Program-made: the position numbers and the translations under genes | The notes under the pieces: model-generated | The model's database searches: none | What the model was told of the DNA's origin: nothing | Seen by the model: only the letters and a program-made list of their open reading frames with translations | NCBI GenBank assembly: GCA_004794785.1 | Contig: SJOL01006393.1 | Location: forward strand, 110,512-174,511 | DNA length: 64,000 nucleotides | Direction of reading: 5' to 3' | Source: Opisthorchis felineus | Lineage: Eukaryota > Platyhelminthes > Trematoda > Opisthorchiida > Opisthorchiidae | In this document: piece after piece, positions 1 through 12,279 of the stretch | Layout: the number at the start of each line of letters is the position of its first letter | Numbering within the stretch: position 1 is the first letter of the stretch

Positions 1-3000
1 GAAAGACGCGTAATGTATGCCAAAAATACCCTAACCAAAGATGGAAGATGCTCAAAGATAAAGAAAATGTGATCAGGGCGCAACACAGCGGAAACCATTA
101 TTAGCCTATGGTCATAGAGAAGAGTTTAGCCTCCGTGATAACCCATACAGGGCAAGCGGTCCTTAATGGCCTCTGGAGTTTTGGGGAAGTTGCGGGAAAT
201 CGAAATCAGTAGGAGCTTGGGGCCTGCTCAAGCGAGATGATGTAGAACACACAGCGGTGCCTCGAGGCGCACCCTGAATAGTTACTTCTGGGTGTAAATA
301 GCATAACCTGAAACTGCTGAATTCCACAATGACGTTTGGAACTCGCTGCAGGCCACTGCTTTTAGGCCCGTGAGTGTCAAGCTGTAGGGCTACATGAGTG
401 TCGCGCCGTCCGGATAGTCATTCTTTACGGGATACTAAAAATGCAGCTTCGTTTAGGATTTCGGGCTGTCTGACAATTTATCCGTTGCTGCGGGGCGTTA
501 ACCGAAAACTAATGGCACCCAGGTTATCTGCACTAAGTGCCAACAAACCTACAGCCCCTTCCCGTATCCTGAGTTGGGTACAATATCTTTGAACGGCGCT
601 CCATTTGGCCTGAAACCAATGTGACTGGGCCGGTGGTAGGTGACTACTGACTCGGGGACCAACGACCTGCTACCACCGGAAACCGCCTCCACTACGGATC
701 GCGCGCCGACTTTGTACTTTATGGAAACCGGGGCCCACGAAGCCTCAAAATTCGAGGAAGGATAGAGGGTTTCGAATAATAGCCGCACTGGTTTCAGCAG
801 CTGGGCTACGGATAAAGACAGAGGAACAGTGTTTAGCTCAGTGGAGGCGGCTGATCAATAAACTAGAGCACATTTGCGAGGAAGCGTTCGACTGCATTTG
901 GGGTCCCAGTCAGTCATGCTGACCGGGTTACCACCCGGATTCCGAAACCTACGACTGACGACCATCTCCAGAGGGATCCACACGACAAGATGCATAATAT
1001 GTGCGCCAAAGTGTAGGCTGCAACGACCACAGCTACCATCGGAGTAACAGCGCACGGTGCTTAAGACATGTGAGGAGTTAACAGGCCTAGAGGGCTCATA
1101 GCGAATTATCCGCAACCAAATCAGTGAACTCGCATGGAGAAGATTAACCAAGGTGAACCATGCTGATGTACCTTCCAGACGGTCAAATAGGAATCACGTG
1201 AACCGTCCCGTGAATACGATGCAACGGAGAGGCGGTGAGTAATAAACCCGTAGACCGGAGGGGGGTGAAGTATGCAGAGTTTTACATTGCCTATGATAAT
1301 AAGAGCGTTTGTGACCAATCAGACGGCAAGAATGTGGAAAACACCAGCCAGAAATTGAGCTGATTTTGATCACTACGGGACCAGCTTAAAGTGATTTTCG
1401 AGAACTAAAATTTACTAACTCGACCTCACTGGTTTTGATGCAGAGGTTTTGATGCAAACTGCTGCCCAGAATGAACAAGAAACCGCAGGAAGAACCGAGG
1501 CATGCTCGCATACAAAAACCAAGGATCACCGTACACAGTCCTCACTGGTTTCAGTACCAAAATGGAGAAACGATCAATCCTCGCAACACATTAGTCATGA
1601 GAACTCCTCAAACAATCGACAAAACACTGCCTCAAAATGTGAAAACCGGCTGCCCGAGGGGTATACTAGGTGCTAATAGCACAGGAGCGTTTGGTGCAGT
1701 GTCAGGGATTGCACAACATACCGATGTAGTCAGGTTTGTTCAACGGCTGCGGCGAGCACGAACACCAAACACCAGGTTGGTCTTTTTGGTGAGCTCAATT
1801 CGATAACTGATCGAATTTCGAGAGAATTCTGATGCGTCAAACCTGCGAGAGCAAAACACCGCCCCATCACTTACGTGGAAACGGTAGGCTGAAAGGACAA
1901 ATAGGCCCTTCAATGCCCCGTTGGGGTCATTCGGAAGTGGCTATTCCCAGGAAGTGGGGGTACGTGCCACGGCTATGCATTTCAGAGTACAAGTGTTTGG
2001 TTCAAAGTCCCACCGGTTGGGCATGATTTCGTGCTGATGGATCGAGGAATCAATCCACCTTCTTTTATGCAGATGTCCATATTATCGCCGGGTCGAACAT
2101 CTGCTGTTGGCGTCCGCCAGACGGTGACAGGTCCCCTAAAATAAATATGGCGCAGAACTTCCTCAAAATTACAAATTAATGCCCAAAAGCAATTATGACG
2201 AGAAGATATCTAGCGCGTCGGTCAAAACTGGAAAGACTTCTTGGTCACGAAGCGATATAATTGATCAGCAATTGCCAGCCAGTTTCAAATAATGTTGGGA
2301 AGTAGTGGGAATAGGGATGCTGGGAGCAAACCATATTATGAGACGCCTCAGTAATCACCAGAACAATGTTATGGTTGGTAAGTTCGTCCAGTTAACCCCC
2401 CACGTATGGTACTAATCAGGACTACAATTTGAGTACAACCAAGGTGTATTAGAGCACCTGGTACATCGATTATGGGAGGGACGGCAAATTATTGGAAGGT
2501 CGATGGCAAAGCACGGATCTCTGAATACCAAACCTTGTGGTCATCAAACTACTAAAGCAGACGGACGAACCGAGAAGCCCCACAAGTGGCAAGTGCCAGC
2601 TCACGCCCACCATCATCTTCCTATGCTCATCATAGCCGCTACGTTCTATCACGTGCTTCCGTATTTTGCACAACCAACATATGACAATTACGTAAAAATA
2701 AAACTGAAGAAGGCCTGCTCAGAGGGCACTAGTTCACATATTCCACAAGTGCAAGTGGGCTGTGTCTCTGAAATGAAATCATCTCTGCGAAGTTTGATCA
2801 ATGAAAACCAATCGTGAATCCGTGCGCCTAGCCAAGCCGGCAGACTTGAAGGCGCGTGGTTTGAAGGTTGCACATATTATCGTGGTAAGTTTTCTACTTT
2901 AATGAAATTATTGGACGTAGACCGTTTGTAAAACTTACCTAAGGCTTTATTCCACATTTTTCAATAGAACGACGTGCTTTGGTTGTTGGGGAGCGCAGAA

Positions 3001-3246
3001 AGTAGTCATTATTTTGATTGGCTTCTCGCACCAGGGGCTTGTGATGAGCGTGTGTGAATTCCCAGGTCCAGATGACCAGATATCTCATGTAGACTCAGAA
3101 TCACAGGGTGGCCTAAAGTGAAAGAAGTTGCGGGTCTTGAGAACTAATTTTCTGGACGTAGGGGACTTATGACAAATTTTACATATTCCTAAAATATATG
3201 CCTTAGTAAATGCTACCTGGATAGAGGTTACAATATGTATAATGTT
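1..3246. other. No supportable gene
   Basis: Only short open frames of chance length occur here. The first 2 kb looks somewhat richer in G+C than the rest of the window, which could reflect an old decayed repeat, but I recognise no coding motif, tRNA box or inverted repeat. A good-looking minus-strand donor at about 2933-2938 follows a frame that ends in a stop, so I do not call an exon. Confidence 0.5.
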
Positions 3247-3280
3247 TGTATATATATATATACATATGTACATATATATT
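3247..3280. repeat. TA-rich microsatellite
   Basis: Imperfect TA dinucleotide run interrupted by CA and GTA units. It is one of five TA microsatellites in the window. Confidence 0.9.
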
Positions 3281-6036
3281 ACATGGACAAGTATGAATAT
3301 CTATGGGGCTAGCTGGAAAAAAGCGTTCAATTTCTAGTCGAGGACTGGGAATGGACAACAACTTCACGACTGCAAAGAGAACTTTTAGAGATGAGAGGGC
3401 TTTCTCCATCCCTGGTTCAAAAGCTTGGAATAGCGTAGAAAACACAACAGACTCGGGAAGACCCTTTTGGAACCACTATATAAGAGGAGGAATGTGTCTG
3501 GTAGCCTGACGTAAACCGCTGGCCGCGTTGTAGCAATTTATATGTGGGATATAGTGGAGAAACCGACGTGAGGCTGTGTTTTCAAGAGATGATTTTGAGT
3601 CTCACACACGAGAAATGCCTAGGATGGAACACAAGTAAGCTCACTGTAGTAAGCAACTGAGGGTGGGTACTGATTTCTTAACCTTCCGCTGGACATTCCA
3701 CAGCATATTCTCACCACTTCCCTAACCAGAAAAGCCAGAGCTTTATGTATGAATGGATAGGATGGCAACGTAGGGTGATTGAATTGTGTTGGGTTCTGAA
3801 AGGCTATGCCGGATGAAGAAAATCAACCACTCGAATATTCGTTTTCGAGGGCTAAAGGCAGTCAGCGTGGCAGAAATTCAGGGCTTTTCTGAGATCTTTG
3901 TGACAGTCATGAAGGACCGCAGTTTGGGGTTTAGATAGTAACGCTGAACTGAGACCTCTAGTACCTTGTTGAAAGACACGTGTACCGTTTTGTGGAGGTT
4001 CACGATTGATCTGGGACCAGTTGCAGCGGGCATCATTCGCCAGTTTGAGGGATTTTGGAACTGTGCACCATAGCCACAAGTCTTCCGCAAACAGGTGGCC
4101 AGTTAAAGCGGAAACCAGCACAAACGTTAGTCCGTTATTTAAAATGACAAATGATGTGGGCACAGCGGCTGGCCTTTTGTGGACCACGCTGGTGGTACGA
4201 AATTGAGAAGAGATCGCTTCACAGGTCTCTAGAAGTACACCTGTGCACGAATGGGGCTAATCAGCTGGATGGTGGGCAGACACAGGGTGACCCAGGGTGA
4301 GTGAGCTGGGTTGATCGGTCGGTTCAGCTGCGCCAAGGACTATGCGGCGGAAGGTTGGACAAGTACTTAGTAATAATGCGGACATGGTAGAGGACGGAGA
4401 AGTTGTTGGCGGGTGGACTTGGGTAGAGTTTGCGCTTGAAGGGGCACGGGTGATACTGACTTTAGATGCCACGTTCAGATATGGAGACCTTTACCACTGC
4501 GGAGAGATCGGTAGAAGATTTGTAACACCATCAGCAACAACCGTTAGATATGTGGTGGTCAAATTGTCGATGCCGGTAATTATCAGGATTTGTAAACATA
4601 TTCTATGGAAGAGCAATGACTAATTCACCGGATATGGTAATTCAGACACTTATTGTCATCAAAAATGAAAAGTACTTCCACAACAATGATTCAGAAGAAC
4701 TTTTAAATAAGAAAACTCAATTCAGTGCATAGGCTTTCTTGTTTCTGTCAAAATAGACTTTATCTTGGAAAGCGGATAAATCTATGTCATTTCACTGGAA
4801 ACATCGTCATCGTCATCAGAGCCAGCAGAATAATTGTTGACAGTGAGACACCATAAAGTTCATCTGATTATACTTGAAGCCTCAAAGTGAAAAATAGAGA
4901 AAAAAAGTAGGTGAGAGAAAGGACCTAGTTCTGGTTTATGCCGTCGTATGGTGTCACCAGCTGGGGCGCCTTACTTGCTACATGCGGCAGGGCAGCTAAG
5001 CGAAAACGTGCCACTGCTGACTCCTCACGTCTTACACTTTCACGTTTTTCTCTTCACTAAAAACGACTTCGTTGCTTATGCAACTCGTGGCAAGGGAAAA
5101 GATGCCAAAGTTCAGGGTGACGATAAGCTTGCTCACTAGGTTGCGTTACAAGACATACAAAGATATGCCTTGAACCGAGTCTGTTTACTCTCAAATACAA
5201 TCAAAATGGACATTATTTTACTGCTTGCTAATGCTACATGATTTTCTGTTGATGGACATGCTTTTCAAATGGGCTCAAGTAGCACCTTCGTTTTGCAGAT
5301 ATTTATGGTATGGAACTGTTAACTAATCTTCCGGAATGAGTCAACGGTCAATGCCTATTCTATCATAACTGATTACTCTTACTCACTGGATGCCCATGAG
5401 ATGTCCATATTGGTAGCCTGGCTTGTCCATGGGCTGTGTGACTGAACATAAATGGGCCATTCATGAGAAATTCTTAAACGGTGCCGGTTAACGACGGAAC
5501 ACTTTATCAGCCCTTATTGACGACCAAATCTATTCCTTATAGCGTCAATGTTCCTTTAAAATAAGTTGTTTTAACTTAATATTGCAAGCAGGAGGAGAGG
5601 ACTCATTTAAAAACCGCAATTAATGGTCAAGTTTGAAATCAAAAGTATGAAAAAAGGTTAAAAAATTCTTCTTAAAGTCCTTTAGTGGTCCACTTTCTTC
5701 TGGTAGTACAATAGAGAGTATAAGGCCACAAACCAGCTTGTTTTTACATTGTCTGCATTGTTTTTGGATCTAGGGCTGGATGAATTTTGAAATTTGGGCG
5801 CAGCTTGTGTTTGGATAATTCCTAGATAAAACGGGTCCTAATTTTTTCAAAGTAAAGCGAATACCACAACAAGCCTGTTACTGCTCTAATCCGGGATGTA
5901 TGAACTATAAACGTTTCCCAGTACAAGATCCTTCAGCTTGGATTTTTTGAAAAGTTTAAATGTATACTGGAGGAACAAGTGCTTTTTACCACATGCTTAC
6001 ATCTTGTGTGTTCAATAATGAATAGAACATTTATCT
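3281..6036. other. No supportable gene
   Basis: AT-rich non-coding sequence. The open frames present are of chance length, with no splice-site support or family resemblance. Confidence 0.5.
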
Positions 6037-6273
6037 CTAGGTGTCGAAAATTGTTGTTATAAATATTATCGGCTTTTGTAAAGCTTCCAGCTTCCTCAAA
6101 TAGTCTGGTAGGAAGCCCAGGTCGTCCAGGAGTACAACAACCAGAACCAGTGGATGAATACTAGTATTATTGAATGGGACTGCTTGCTTTACAAGTGTTT
6201 TGCACAGCCGCTTGCACACAACAAAAACTTACTGCATGGCCGGATTACACTCCTGTTTAAGCTTCTTAGGCAC

Positions 6274-6488
6274 CTCTGCAAGCATAGGAACCGACATTGT
6301 TGAGCCTATCAGTGATGAAATCGATGCATATGTTTTCTTTAGTCATCTTAATTGAGGAGGTGTAAATTCCTATGGTTCCGTTATCAGAAAAATTAGAATA
6401 TACAGTCGGAAAACATGTTTCGCCTGAGACTGATGAGGCTAATAAATGCGGCTTGAACATCAGTTTGTGTGAGGTGCTGTCCACCATT
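6274..6488 (-). CDS. Candidate internal exon, weakly Ig-like
   Basis: The frame is bounded on the minus strand by a long pyrimidine-rich acceptor ending at 6489-6490 and an AG|GT junction at 6273. The C-terminal part reads KENICIDFITDRLNNVGSY followed by AC, which resembles the last strands of an immunoglobulin-like domain (hydrophobic alternation, then x-x-G-x-Y-x-C). An upstream Cys lies about 47 residues before, but the usual Trp after it is missing. A competing interpretation uses the acceptor at 6276-6277 and a strong GTAAGT donor at about 6226, giving a 43-nt micro-exon instead. A further minus-strand frame at 6037-6219 lies just downstream. Function unknown; the Ig resemblance is inference from one short motif. 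Confidence 0.25.
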
Positions 6489-6599
6489 CTCAAGAGCAAA
6501 AACAAAAACAAAAGCAGAAACTGTCTGCGTAACTTTCGCAAATGATGGCAAGCCACAGAAATTTTCGGCACGCATATATTATTGTGCATGCAAAATCGT

Positions 6600-9448
6600 C
6601 AAGACTTACGTGAGACAGTTTGGACACTCAAATTGGAGCTACTGATTAAACTAAGTGTGTTGTCCTGAATGGCTTATATGGATATCTTATGCACAACGCT
6701 GTTACTTGCAGTGTAAGTAAAGGCAACCAAGGTCAACCTGAATTTAATAACTCAGAGCTTTTAAAATGCCGTTGAATGCTAAGACAGCCCTTCAACACTT
6801 TTCTACACACTTTGGTATCAACTGCCTCATGAGACAATGAGAAATGCTGGTAAGATTTGGAGCAGATTGTCATTATCTATTATTCTTTTCCATGGCTAAA
6901 AATTAGGAAATAGTGACCGCAGTCAAAAAAGTCCTTATGTGCGATTACAAGCATTCGGACTGCTCTAAAGCATATGGAGGCGTTTACGGGTAACTTTACA
7001 CAAACTTGCGTGTAGCTACCGCGTAGATACGGCGTGTATAGGTCAAATCAAGTGAGGTGAAACCAAAATCTGGTCAGTCTTTAACACTCAACACAAAAAT
7101 CCTCATAACTAATTGGTTGGAAGAAGTAAAATCTGGAAAAGTTGTTGTTTGTTGAGGCGGGTCATTAGCTTGCACACCAAGTGAACATCTGTTACTATAA
7201 ATAAATAACAACACTGTACTCTCGGTTACTTGCCAGAAGTAGCACTCACATTTTTGAACTTATTCTTCCGATGAATAGTGAGGCGTTGAACGGCGTAAGA
7301 AGTTTAGAAACTCGTTGTTTTACTAGATCCTAGACGTATAAACACGTTGGTCAAGATTGATATCTTTGGGAACGCATTTAAGGAAAATGTTCAAATTTTA
7401 TCTCACTGCTGCTATTCAGCTACATAACTCACAGCACTTATTACACCATTTTGCTGTACTCAAAATACTTGACCTAGATTTTACAAACGAGTGGCCTATG
7501 CCTAAATCAGCATACTACCCAAACTCATTAACATTTAGTTATCACACATCTCTCAATTAATTCGGCATGAATTGTGTAAACGTCGACGCTGATTGCGCTC
7601 ACCACATCCGCGCAGTAAACTGTCCACTCACTCCTTAGGGTTAGGTATGTACTAAATTTGCAAACCTTGGGAAATCTATCCCTGCTATGGTACGGCAAAA
7701 ACTTGATGAGAAAAATAGTCACACCCATAAATGAGTTCATCTCAAGCTGGCTTACCTACCACCAAATAACTGAGTAATGGCTATCGTTCCATCTATCGCC
7801 ACTATAATCAATAAGTTGAAACACATTAAGTTCGACACTCAATACCGATCCCCAGGGAAAATCTGCTCTTTTATATGCAGTTTTCTGGCAACATTATACT
7901 TTTGAGTTTGGCGCGGTACCCAGAAACTGAGGCAACTTACAACCTGACTATCTGTTATTCCACTTCCTATCATTTAAGGGAAAGAAATATCGTCCGCTTC
8001 CGTTGCCGCGCCCTACTTTTAGGTCGTGCTCCTTAAGACCTTGCTTGTCAATGGAAATTCTAATCCAGCATGATATGTGGAAGGTCTCAACTGTTTGAAA
8101 CCTGTCAGCAAAATTCAAACATGCCTGAATCTCCAAAGGCGAATGCGCAGTGCCCAAAACATAAGCCGCAGCTCACCTCCATCCGTACATAAATTAGAAC
8201 ATGCAGGCAGGAAGTATTATTCCGGCAAGACGCTCAGCCATTCAGTCAAGTATAGGGGGGTCTTGCGCATATGTTTTATACCAAATGAACAAGCTTGTTT
8301 AGTCCATAGTAGGCTACCTATATTGAGACGCTCAGATTTTTTACTTTCTGGCCTTTAACATTCTCTCATCATTCTACCAAAGGCTACTCGCCATTGCTAG
8401 CTCTACCAACTGCGGTAGTCTCAACTGAGAGCTAATCCGGAAGAACAGCTTCCATTAATATATCCCATGTCTACCCTCTGTTTTGTTTACAAAATCGGTT
8501 GGCACATCAAACCTGACATTACAAAGGCTACAGATCCGCTCCCAGGCGCTACAGTTTACAAAAATGTGAATCAGTAATGCCTTCGAACCATAAATTGTAC
8601 ACCCTATGGAACAAGATAATATTGGCATTTGTCCAGTAAAATGAAAAAAAACTCTCGTGAAGGGACCTCGGTTAATTTCTTGCTTTGCTTTGGCAAGTAA
8701 AATGAAAAGGCGAACGTCGGCGTAATTTTTGCATGAAGTTTTTACGCACCTCCTGCTCACCATATGCAACCTACTTTTTACTGTCATTGAGTTTCCATGG
8801 AAAATACGACCATTTCAGCTCTCCTTTTCTGACGAAAAATTAAGGATATTAAGCAATCATGCGTCTGTTCACTGTAAATGCGTAAAGGGCATCTAATCGT
8901 GGATAAATCCAGAGAGGATACACCGTTCATTCCAGAAACCGTTATACTATTATCTTCTTACACGAAAGTTTTAGCAAAATTTCATCGTTACATTCTACTC
9001 AATGAATTCCCCAGATCATTTGTTTTCAAGTGATAAGGAATTATACTGTGTTACTGCGTGTTTTTGATGTCCATGTCTTTTTCGATTACCACTATTGTGA
9101 GGGACGTATATGAAATCAGTTGGCAATGGTGCTAGCTTGCTGCTTAGTAGGGATAAGATAACTGTACATTTGACAGCTCAGATTACAGGTTAATTTGAAA
9201 TTTTGTCTAAGCACACTGATATGGCAAATTTGAGTTGCTAAGGGAAAAGATAAAAACCTCGAGCTCACTTTTCGAGAATTCTTCCAGAGTACAAGGAACT
9301 TTTTCAAAGTTTTTTGACGGTCAGCAAAGTATTTTTACCAGTGCATTTGCCAGTTCTGGATGGTGACTCATTAATCCGTATCTTAGTGATCTGATTGGCG
9401 ACCATGGCACTAACATTTCTCTGTGAATAATAAACAGTATACACAAAC
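6600..9448. other. No confident gene
   Basis: Several frames of 60-110 codons occur on both strands (for example minus 7948-8157 and 8455-8787), of a length expected by chance. The minus frame at 7948-8157 has a reasonable internal acceptor, but two frames remain open after it. Nothing is assignable to a family. Confidence 0.4.
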
Positions 9449-9466
9449 ATATATATATATATATAT
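9449..9466. repeat. TA microsatellite
   Basis: Nine uninterrupted AT units just downstream (minus strand) of the candidate donor site at 9471-9476. Confidence 0.95.
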
Positions 9467-9476
9467 TCGTACTTAC

Positions 9477-9538
9477 TGATGATGATCTATAATAATCAGT
9501 GTAGGTTCCGTAAAGTTTAGATTGCTTAACCTCAGTTT
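9477..9538 (-). CDS. Candidate 62-nt exon
   Basis: A perfect GTAAGT donor (9471-9476, minus) follows a short open frame reading TEVKQSKLYGTYTDYYRSSS, preceded by an AG at 9539-9540. The acceptor has only a modest pyrimidine tract. No family is recognised. The TA microsatellite would lie in the downstream intron. The call rests on the donor plus one open phase, so it could be chance. Confidence 0.25.
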
Positions 9539-9549
9539 CTTGCAAGCAT

Positions 9550-10296
9550 AACGTGTGAAACTAAAGCATACAACTATGCTTCACTAATAACTCTGGTACA
9601 CTGTTCCATTAGCTCTGTATCCGCTGGTGGACCACTGAAAGGGACAACAAAATCAACTGCTACCACCGCTGCATACCTTCTAAAAGTAGTTCAGACCATA
9701 AAGTAAGCTTTTGGCTAATTGATGTTATCAAACTAGGGACTGGCCATTGGCTCTTCATGGTTAGCAGTCTAATCAACACTCTCCAACGAGAAGCAGTTAC
9801 TGGATGTATTCTTTCATTGCTACTTGAGTGCGGCAAGCTAACTGATAGAGAGTCACAACCCGATGCTGCCGCTTTCTCTGGGGCACTCAGCTTGATTCCA
9901 ACTATCCTATAGAGCAGGAATGTCCTATAATTTGCCTTCCTTGTGACACTCACAGACCAGCGAGAAGCCCGTCAATCCACCATCTTCAGAGGACTACCAT
10001 GGCTCAACACTATCAATTTAAGCTAACAGAACTACTATCCGTAGTAGACCAACGCAGTTCTGGAACGAAACAAGTTGGTCAGACATGACCATGTGTGAAA
10101 GGGGTTACGGTGGTGGCATTCACTTCTCTCTGTTCGACTTCACTGGGACGATCAAACGAACACTGTGTATAGCCAAGATTGCTAACCCTGATTTAATGGC
10201 AGGAAATCTGTAACATCGTCCTCATCACGGACAGCATGACATCAGTGTTCAACACTGATGTTTTGCTGTAAAACAACTAGCAAACAACTAGCACAG
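9550..10296. other. No supportable gene
   Basis: Probably repeat-derived sequence leading into the LINE fragment, but I recognise no motif before about 10297. A perfect 11-bp inverted repeat (10239-10249 and 10251-10261, one-base centre) and an imperfect tandem copy of CAAACAACTAG (about 10272-10293) are present. Confidence 0.4.
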
Positions 10297-10730
10297 CAAT
10301 GTACGCAAAACCCTCAAAGACCAACTAGTAGAGAGTCTAATGATAAACTGAAAAATTTGGTAGACCATAAAAAACAAGGAGGTGGAGAAAGCCTTTGCCA
10401 CCAAGAACATCAGTGTCCTGTATAACGTAATATGACTGACTGGCCACAGGAAAGCAATTGTCAGCGCAATAATGACCGGAGAATTTGGCTCGGCAGTTTG
10501 TTCGCAAAGGCGCTATTTGGAAGTGTAGGCCGAAACTTAGAAGGACAGTTTAACTTACCCCCTGCAACACAGACCCTGGAGACAGTGCATGCGGCTGATA
10601 GGAATATAAACCTAAGTTGGCCGTCAAAAGAAAGAATAAAGTTCACTCTTCAACAGTACTGATCCGACAGGAATCCCTGCTCAGCTTGCTATGGTCTAAG
10701 AAAACCATCAGTGGAAGTCATTATAGCATC
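10297..10730 (+). pseudogene. Non-LTR retrotransposon fragment (pre-RT and RT N-terminal part)
   Basis: Translating across stops and frame changes gives pieces that fit the region just before the reverse-transcriptase domain of fluke LINE polyproteins: KDQLVESL, EVEKAFATKN, TGHRKAIVS, then GQFNLPPATQTLETVHAAD and a broken GIPAQLA segment in place of the usual GPDGLPPALF. The normal product would be an endonuclease/reverse transcriptase that copies its own RNA into the genome. At least three frame changes and several stops make it non-functional. It lies in the same orientation as the C-terminal block at 11745-12273, and the two are probably one old insertion interrupted and decayed in between. 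Clade assignment (RTE-like) is inference. Confidence 0.7.
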
Positions 10731-10876
10731 ATGGAGACTGAGCAATAGCCTGTGGACTGTTAACTCTAGTCTGACGGACAAAAAGTTTAACAACTTTTCA
10801 AACAATTGGAAAATGTCTGGGACCGACTGAGTAGTCGTTTAAGAGAGGTTTAGTAAACAGTCGGTGGACCTGTTGT

Positions 10877-10919
10877 TCGGCAACGTTTCGCTTTTGACAC
10901 AGAAGCTTCGTCAGGTCAA
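10877..10919 (-). ncRNA. Hammerhead ribozyme motif, minimal Penelope-like type
   Basis: On the minus strand the core CTGACGA (10914-10908) is followed by a spare A, stem II GCTT/AAGC (10906-10903 with 10893-10890), then GAAA (10889-10886). The next bases, ACGT, form the tiny self-complementary stem III described for hammerheads of Penelope-like elements, and the predicted cleavage position follows GAAACGTT, between 10882 and 10881. Flanking TTGAC (10919-10915) and GCCGA (10881-10877) can form stem I with one mismatch. All invariant core bases are present, with position 7 (any base) being C. Oddities are the extra A before stem II and the mismatch in stem I. It sits in the gap between two LINE blocks and is probably a remnant of a separate insertion. 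Cleavage activity is not established. Confidence 0.5.
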
Positions 10920-11744
10920 GTGAGTAAGATGCCAGATTGATCGAGTTTTAAGCCAGTCAGAGGACAAATCTGTGGGATTTGTTGTGATTAGCCGAACTGG
11001 TCACTGATGGGTGTCGGTCTGAAATTCCTGTTTGTTTGTTAGCGGGATGACCAACACAACAGATTTGTTAGGGGAGTTTGTCATCAGGTTGAATCAGGAT
11101 TTTGCGGCCTTGCTTTTACGGTCTAGGATTGGGGTAATGGTAGTCGCTTACTGCCTCACAATTCATTTCTCAACTGATGCGCGCGAGTTTTTTTGGACGG
11201 TGAGCATATTCATCCCAAGAAGGGGAGGATTAGTCGGACCAAGTACTTTTCTCCAGAAGCATGATTTTATCCATGCCCTCAGTTGGGATCGAATACTTCA
11301 CATCCCATTGTGGGGTTGATTAATTAACCACAAAATTGGCAACGCAGTCGAGCTTTTGAAACGTCGGTCAGTCCTTAAAACTACTGTGCTCATCTTCAAC
11401 ATTATCACTGGCGGCAATAATAGTGTAGAGCTTAAGTTCAACTACTGAGCCGTACGTAAATTTACGCAGGGTCAATAACGACTTCCTCCTATACTGCTTT
11501 TCTCAAGTAGTTTTTCAGTTTACTGTCGGAACTCAATGGCACTAATATCTGTTCTACTCGGTATCCGAACTTTTGCCGCAGCTTACCCGTGGAAACTTCA
11601 GAGGGCAACACGAAACCGATCTAGAGAGTGACTGGGAGTGAGTCACTAGCGGTGTGGTCTACTCTGCTGTTGATTTAGTTCGCATTCTGCCCACTTACGG
11701 TTCTGGATGGTTAACTTCGACAAGGAATTGCAGTTGGGTAGTTT
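10920..11744. other. No recognisable coding content
   Basis: This interval would hold the catalytic half of the LINE reverse transcriptase if the two blocks were one intact element, yet no YADD box or neighbouring motif can be read in any plus frame. It is either too decayed or replaced by inserted sequence. The frame at 11032-11319 matches nothing I know. Confidence 0.5.
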
Positions 11745-12273
11745 GAGGTAGTAGACAAGTTCCTCCACCTGGACAGCTGTATTAGTCCCAGCAGATTATC
11801 CGCTAAGGATCGAGTTTTCAGTGCGGCGGTGTGCTTTATATTGTTGTGCGAGTCGGAAAGCTTCCGCTACATTCTGAGGACGTTAAAACACCTTGTGTTT
11901 GACCATCGGTGTTTTCCGAGCATTGCTCGACTTTGCTGGGAGCATCAGATTAGTAACACCGACGCACATCGAATGGTTTTCTGAAGAAATATCTCGCTCA
12001 CGAAAGATGAACTGGTTCGATTCCAAAGATCGTGCAGACTTGGTCATGTGCTGCATATGTCAGTCGATCGAGTTCCTCAGGAAGCTCTTTTTACATGCCA
12101 GGGCAGTAAAAACGATCTGGAAGCGAATCTTGAAAGCCACTGTCAACAAACTCATCTGTGTTGGTGCTCGCATTACCCTCGGATGTGGACCCCGAGAAGG
12201 GACACGAAAATTATTAGAGACATTGTCGAACATAGCCCAGTCGCACATGCAGTCAAGCTGTTGTCTCCGATGA
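11745..12273 (+). pseudogene. Non-LTR retrotransposon fragment (C-terminal RT region)
   Basis: Plus-strand reading gives EVVDKFLHLDSCISP, then FDHRCFPSIARLCWEH, a stop at about 11980, CRLGHVLHMSVDRVP, and after a frame change GARITLGCGPREGTRKLLE ending NIAQSHMQSSCCLR and a stop at 12273. This is the ordered C-terminal signature of fluke LINE polyproteins (VVDSFKYLGSCIS, VFDHRCLRSIARVWWEH, LRWLGHVLRMP, LPGWGPRD, LETLSDMAQN). The catalytic YADD box would lie upstream and is not preserved. With the block at 10297-10730 it forms one decayed plus-strand copy. It cannot make protein. Confidence 0.8.
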
Positions 12274-12279
12274 TCACTC

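Noticed and set aside
12008..12020. GGTTCGATTCC, a perfect match to a tRNA/SINE B box
   Set aside because: It lies inside recognisable LINE coding sequence (the LVRFQ region) with no A box at the right distance, so it is a coincidence of codons.
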